NCBI GenBank assembly: GCA_023898725.1
Contig: CP060236.1
Span: 624,501 to 688,500 of the forward strand
DNA: 64,000 nt
Direction: 5' to 3'
Source: Alphaproteobacteria bacterium
GTDB lineage: Bacteria; Pseudomonadota; Alphaproteobacteria; JAUHZC01
The notes under the pieces were generated by a model. The model worked only from the letters and a program-made list of their open reading frames with translations. It ran no database searches and was not told the DNA's origin. This document shows positions 60,114-64,000 of the stretch, in pieces. Made by a program: the position numbers and the translations under genes. How positions within the stretch are numbered: position 1 is the stretch's first letter; the number at the start of each line of letters is the position of its first letter.

Positions 60114-60983
60114 ATGAAGAAAAATCATAGGGGAATTCCCTTTATAAAAATGCATGGCCTTGGAAATGACTTTATTTTTGTTTTTCAGTCGTCTTTCTTA
60201 CCGCAGGCACCTGATCGTGAAACCATTATTCGCATGTCTGATCGCATGCGTGGTATTGGTGCCGACCAGTTGATTTGGGTTGAAGATTTCAGTAGTGTAA
60301 CAGTGGCCAAAATGCACATTTTTAATCGTGATGGCACTATAGCCAAGGCATGTGGGAATGCAACGCGGTGTTTAGCGTACCTCTATGCACAAAAATTTCA
60401 ACAGACTAACGTTATGATTCATACACCGGGAGGCGGAGTATCCTGTCGGGTGCACAGTGTTGAGGCTGTTTCTGTAACAATTCCTGCCCCGATTGTTGGT
60501 TTCTCCGCTGTGCAGGGGGTTGGCAGCTATGATTATACCCAATCTCCTGTGTCCCTTCCTTCTCTTTACAGTCTTGTTTTTGTCCAAACGGGTAATTTTC
60601 ACATGATACACGTGGTGGATTCTCTTCCTGACGACGAGACGTTGATTGCTTATGGACGGTGGTTAAATAGTTCCCACCCAAACTTTCCTTCAGGGATTAA
60701 TGTTGAGTTTGTGAAATTTTTCGATGCTACACACGGACGCATGCGTGTTTATGAACGAGGAGCGGAGTGTATCACCCAGGCGTGTGGGACAGGGGCATGC
60801 GCCAGTGTCTTTGTGGGAGCGCAACAGGGATACTGCGATACAGAAGTTATTCTTTCCCTTGATGGTGGAGAGCTGCGTATATCTGTGAAAGAAAATAATC
60901 AGCTTGAGATGATAGGGGCAGTTTGTTATGTATTCGATGGTATTTATCTAGATGGAGGTGAATATCATGCGAGGAGTTCATGA
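60114..60983 (+). CDS. dapF: Diaminopimelate epimerase
   Basis: 289 residues, converts LL- to meso-diaminopimelate for peptidoglycan and lysine. The two catalytic cysteines are Cys80 in KACGNATRC and Cys224 in TQACGTGACASV. The N-terminal IPFIKMHGLGNDFIFV is canonical. Together with murJ it argues for a cell wall. It is first in the dapF-mtaB-ftsY cluster, three bases before mtaB. Confidence 0.97.
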   Translation: MKKNHRGIPFIKMHGLGNDFIFVFQSSFLPQAPDRETIIRMSDRMRGIGADQLIWVEDFSSVTVAKMHIFNRDGTIAKACGNATRCLAYLYAQKFQQTNVMIHTPGGGVSCRVHSVEAVSVTIPAPIVGFSAVQGVGSYDYTQSPVSLPSLYSLVFVQTGNFHMIHVVDSLPDDETLIAYGRWLNSSHPNFPSGINVEFVKFFDATHGRMRVYERGAECITQACGTGACASVFVGAQQGYCDTEVILSLDGGELRISVKENNQLEMIGAVCYVFDGIYLDGGEYHARSS

Positions 60984-60986
60984 ATA

Positions 60987-62279
60987 ATGGGAACCAATGT
61001 CCCGCAAACACAGATAAAAGTTGTGACTTTTGGGTGTCGCTTGAATACTGTTGAGTCTCAAGTTATGGCATCTCATGCCCATGCGCATAAACTGGAGAAA
61101 ACCATTATTATCAACACATGTGCCGTAACAAATGAAGCCGAGCGCCAGGCAAAGCAAGCTATTCGAAAACTGAACCTTGAGCATCCGGATCACAAGATTA
61201 TTGTAACGGGGTGTGCGGCACAAATTAGTCCCTTGACGTATGGAAGTCTTCCTGGGGTCACGCGCGTTCTGGGTAATCACGAGAAAATGCTGCCTGAAAG
61301 TTATGCATCACATGGTGCAGGCATTGATGTTGGCAATATCATGGAGATAAAAAAAAATACCTATCCCCTGCTCGCGTCCATGACAGAAGGGTGTACGGAA
61401 AGGTCACGAGCATTTGTGCAAATACAAAATGGATGCAACCATAGGTGTACATTTTGCACTATTCCTTTTGGCAGGGGAAACAATCGGAGTATTCCTCTCG
61501 CACAGCTCATTCGTCATGTCCGTGAACGTGTAGATGCCGGAATAAAAGAAGTTATTTTGACCGGTGTTGATATTACGGATTATGGTTCTGATCTTCCTGG
61601 GAAACCAACGTTAGGAATGCTTGTCGCCCGCATGCTGAGACATATTCCTGATCTTCCTCGGCTGCGTCTATCTTCATTGGATCCTGTCGAGGTGGATGAA
61701 GACCTGTATGGGGTTCTGGGCCAGTCACAACGGATTATGCCGCACTTTCATATTAGTTTACAATCCGGAAATGATATGATTTTGCAACGGATGAAGCGTC
61801 GTCACGCGCGTCATCACATTGTTGCTTTTTGTGCCCGTGTGCGTGCGTTACGCCCTGATGCTGTTTTTGGTGCAGACATCATCGCTGGTTTTCCTACAGA
61901 GACGGATCAGCAGTTTGCTGACTCACTGTCCATTATTGAGGAATGCGATATTACACATATCCATGCGTTCTCGTTTTCTCCGAAGGCGGGCACTCCGGCT
62001 GCGCGCATGCCACAGCTGGATCGGCGCGTCATTAAGGACCGCACGGGTCAGTTACGGACATTGGGTGCGTCTAAGCTTGCCTCCTACGTCTACGAGAAGC
62101 TCCGCTCAGGAGATTCGTTGCGTGTTCTTTGTGAAAAACGTAATCAGGGCTACACGGAGGACTATATTAAAGTTTCGTTCCGTGAGGATGTCACTCCTGG
62201 AGAGCTCATTATTGCTAAGCCCTATGACATAAGCGGCAATACGTTGCTTGTTTCACATACAGGATCACGAAAGGTATAA
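60987..62279 (+). CDS. mtaB: tRNA t6A37 methylthiotransferase MtaB
   Basis: 430 residues. Radical-SAM enzyme that adds a methylthio group to t6A at position 37 of ANN-decoding tRNAs. The radical-SAM cluster cysteines are 150, 154 and 157 (GCNHRCTFCTIPFGRG). The second cluster uses Cys17, Cys45 and Cys76. The C-terminal TRAM-type part is short. The order dapF-mtaB-ftsY is typical of alphaproteobacteria and supports MtaB over MiaB. Confidence 0.94.
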   Translation: MGTNVPQTQIKVVTFGCRLNTVESQVMASHAHAHKLEKTIIINTCAVTNEAERQAKQAIRKLNLEHPDHKIIVTGCAAQISPLTYGSLPGVTRVLGNHEKMLPESYASHGAGIDVGNIMEIKKNTYPLLASMTEGCTERSRAFVQIQNGCNHRCTFCTIPFGRGNNRSIPLAQLIRHVRERVDAGIKEVILTGVDITDYGSDLPGKPTLGMLVARMLRHIPDLPRLRLSSLDPVEVDEDLYGVLGQSQRIMPHFHISLQSGNDMILQRMKRRHARHHIVAFCARVRALRPDAVFGADIIAGFPTETDQQFADSLSIIEECDITHIHAFSFSPKAGTPAARMPQLDRRVIKDRTGQLRTLGASKLASYVYEKLRSGDSLRVLCEKRNQGYTEDYIKVSFREDVTPGELIIAKPYDISGNTLLVSHTGSRKV

Positions 62280-62280
62280 A

Positions 62281-63216
62281 ATGAGTTGGTTGCAGAAACT
62301 TAAAGAAGGTTTTACAAAAACGACAACAACAATTACGCGGGGCATCTCAGATATTGTTACAAAAACAAAGCTGGATGATGATACCTTAACAGCACTAGAG
62401 GAGTATTTAATCACAACAGATATGGGCCCACAAGTTGCGGGAGACTTGTGTGGTTACCTGCGCAGCAAACGTTTTGCAAAAGAGATTACTGCTGATGAGG
62501 TGCGGGGGTTCCTGGCTGAGCATGTGGCTGAAAAACTGGAGCCTTATGCAAAACCAATTGCGTGGAGTAATGAACCTGGTGGTACAGATCCTGATGTTTT
62601 AATTGTAGTGGGTATTAACGGAGCAGGAAAAACAACGACTATTGGAAAACTTCTTCCATATTTGAAAAAACAGGGGAGAACTATCCGGGTTGTTGCCGGT
62701 GATACTTTTCGTGCTGCAGCGGTTAATCAATTACGGGCTTGGTGTGAGAAGGCGGATATTCCAATTGCCTCAGGGGTCGATGGTGCCGATGCCGCGGCGC
62801 TTGCCTACCAAGAAATAGTCACAGCCAAAACCACAGGAGATAACCTTGTCGTTGTTGACACAGCCGGACGTTTACACACAAAGAAAAATCTGATGGAAGA
62901 ACTGTCTAAAGTTATCGCTGTGACCCGTAAACTGGTAGATGCAAAGCATATTCATTGCGTTATGGTTCTTGATGCAACGAGCGGGCAAAACGTCCTACAG
63001 CAGGTCACCACCTTTCAAGAGTATATTCCTCTCACAGGCATTATTATGACAAAACTAGACGGAACGGCCAAAGGAGGTGTGCTGCTTAATGTTGTGCACA
63101 CAAAGCAACTGTGTGTACATTTCATAGGCGTGGGTGAATCAGCTGATGCCCTCCAAGCAATGAGCGCAGATGCCTTTGCGCGCAATCTTTTCGGTCTGGG
63201 TGAGGTAACCAACTAG
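62281..63216 (+). CDS. ftsY: Signal recognition particle receptor FtsY
   Basis: 311 residues from the ATG at 62281, one base after the mtaB stop; an upstream in-frame start is rejected. The NG domain is complete: GINGAGKTTTIGKL near residue 112, DTAGR and TKLDGTAKGG. The acidic A domain of E. coli FtsY is missing, as in most alphaproteobacteria. FtsY docks ribosome-SRP complexes on SecYEG. The stop overlaps the convergent next stop by four bases. Confidence 0.96.
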   Translation: MSWLQKLKEGFTKTTTTITRGISDIVTKTKLDDDTLTALEEYLITTDMGPQVAGDLCGYLRSKRFAKEITADEVRGFLAEHVAEKLEPYAKPIAWSNEPGGTDPDVLIVVGINGAGKTTTIGKLLPYLKKQGRTIRVVAGDTFRAAAVNQLRAWCEKADIPIASGVDGADAAALAYQEIVTAKTTGDNLVVVDTAGRLHTKKNLMEELSKVIAVTRKLVDAKHIHCVMVLDATSGQNVLQQVTTFQEYIPLTGIIMTKLDGTAKGGVLLNVVHTKQLCVHFIGVGESADALQAMSADAFARNLFGLGEVTN

Positions 63217-63656
63217 TCAGGTTTTTCTGTTGTTTGTGTGACAGATTCGCCTTCAGTGCTGTAGGCAGGAAGTTGTGACAAAGAAGGGTCCTCCTTGAGC
63301 ACAGTTATTTGAGCCCGCGCAAGAAACTCCTTGCGCTTGAGTTCTGTGTTTTTGGCAATGAGCATTGAACGACGTTTGCGTAGCTCTTCTTCTGTTGCGA
63401 GGGGAATTTCTTGGGTATCAAGAAAAGCTGCGGCTGAAATGGGCTCTTTAAGAGGAGGTGTCTGTGTGATTTGTGCCTTGATCTTCTCTAAGTCTTTTTT
63501 GTCAGCAGAGACATCTGTGGAAGTTTTTTGAGGAGTAGAGGCTTTCTCCGCTGTAACTGGCTGGGCAAATGCGTGTGAAAAAGTTAAGGCTATGAGTGCA
63601 ATCAAGCAACTGTGTGTCCATATATTTATCATCAGCGGTCTCTCTTCTCTTGTCAT
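63213..63656 (-). CDS. Hypothetical exported protein
   Basis: 147 residues that I do not recognise. A signal peptide lies at about residues 9-31 (WTHSCLIALIALTFSHAFAQ). The mature part is short, rich in Lys, Glu, Thr and Pro, with one charged helix (TEEELRKRRSMLIAKNTELK). The ATG at 63656 overlaps the stop of the upstream gene in ATGA fashion; an ATG at 63632 gives a tighter signal peptide and is the likelier start. It is convergent with ftsY, with no terminator between them. Confidence 0.6.
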   Translation of the reverse strand: MTREERPLMINIWTHSCLIALIALTFSHAFAQPVTAEKASTPQKTSTDVSADKKDLEKIKAQITQTPPLKEPISAAAFLDTQEIPLATEEELRKRRSMLIAKNTELKRKEFLARAQITVLKEDPSLSQLPAYSTEGESVTQTTEKPD

Positions 63657-64000
63657 TTCTCAGCATTAATTTTTGCAGACTGGTCTGGTAATCCCGAAAC
63701 AGTTGCTTTTTGAACGAATTCTTTGATGGTACCAACTGCAGCACCTAAATCTTTGAGAACTTCTTCTGCTTGGGGAAGGGGTTCCGAATATTGGGCACGC
63801 CATTTTGCATGAATGGTCTGAGCATTATTAAGCCTTTCTTCACTTTTTTTGAGCATTGCCTGAAGCTTTTCAAGGTCTGTAGTCTCGGAGGCATCTCTTT
63901 GAATATTGCGTACATCAAGAAGCTCACTCAAAATCTCTGTAATCACTGACTTGCGTTCACTATCGATCACTTTTCGTGCTTCTTGATCGATGAGCTTCTG
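63653..64000 (-). CDS. Hypothetical helical protein, 5' end beyond the window
   Basis: The frame is open from its stop at 63653 to the right edge and beyond the GTG at 63970 (Gln-Lys-Leu-Ile-Asp-Gln-Glu precede it), so the start lies outside. The visible part is charged and helical, probably coiled coil (TDLEKLQAMLKKSEERLNNA), with EEVLKDLGAAVGTIKEFVQK near the end. It is translationally coupled to the exported protein after it. No family recognised. Confidence 0.6.
   Translation of the reverse strand, partial: QKLIDQEARKVIDSERKSVITEILSELLDVRNIQRDASETTDLEKLQAMLKKSEERLNNAQTIHAKWRAQYSEPLPQAEEVLKDLGAAVGTIKEFVQKATVSGLPDQSAKINAEK

Noticed and set aside
1..64000. CRISPR arrays, complete insertion sequences, integrases and rRNA genes.
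   Set aside because: No regularly spaced repeats, transposase or integrase motifs, or rRNA sequence were seen anywhere in the window.

Overview
The window is a chromosomal segment of an alphaproteobacterium, judged by gene order and protein types: murJ-trpS, rlmB-plsY-dprA-topA-rnr, tuf-tRNA(Trp)-secE-nusG-rplKAJL-rpoBC, a continuous str/S10/spc/alpha ribosomal run, a separate F0 cluster atpB-E-F'-F, and dapF-mtaB-ftsY. Base composition is moderate (mid-40s % GC by eye). Several exported proteins look unlike housekeeping genes, and one ends in a eukaryote-type prenylation (CaaX) motif. This suggests a host-associated, probably intracellular lineage such as Holosporales or Rickettsiales relatives. 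The lineage is an inference; the gene identities mostly are not.

Layout. 1-8 kb: rpmB, then murJ-trpS (minus), a CNNM/CBS protein, bolA, a J-domain protein and alaS. 8-15.2 kb: a minus-strand operon rlmB-plsY-dprA-topA-rnr. 15.4-16.2 kb: an unknown exported protein with its own terminator. 16.4-29.5 kb: tRNA-Tyr, tRNA-Gly, tuf copy 1, tRNA-Trp, secE, nusG, rplK, rplA, rplJ, rplL, rpoB, rpoC. 29.6-47.3 kb: rpsL, rpsG, fusA, tuf copy 2, rpsJ and the S10, spc and alpha genes through rplQ, all plus strand. 47.3-48.2 kb: no intact gene; it holds a probable decayed minus-strand reading frame that may be a phage-satellite relic. 48.2-52.1 kb: the small rpmG (minus), then pepA, holC, ndk and a DUF2066 protein. 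52.4-54.6 kb: a secreted coiled-coil protein with a CaaX end, followed by an outer-membrane barrel. 54.7-57.8 kb (minus): recR, a YbaB protein, dnaX and a small membrane protein. 57.9-60 kb: a candidate small structured RNA, then the F0 genes on the minus strand. 60.1-64 kb: dapF, mtaB, ftsY and two unknown minus-strand genes, the last cut by the window end.

Most of the window is translation, transcription and core envelope machinery. The accessory content is confined to four places: 15.4 kb, 47.5-48.0 kb, 52.4-54.6 kb and 57.4-58.1 kb. The strongest lead is the 52.45 kb gene. Its product has a Sec-type N-terminus, a long helical coiled-coil part and a C-terminal Cys-Cys-Leu-Ile-Ser, a combination expected of a protein lipidated inside a eukaryotic host.
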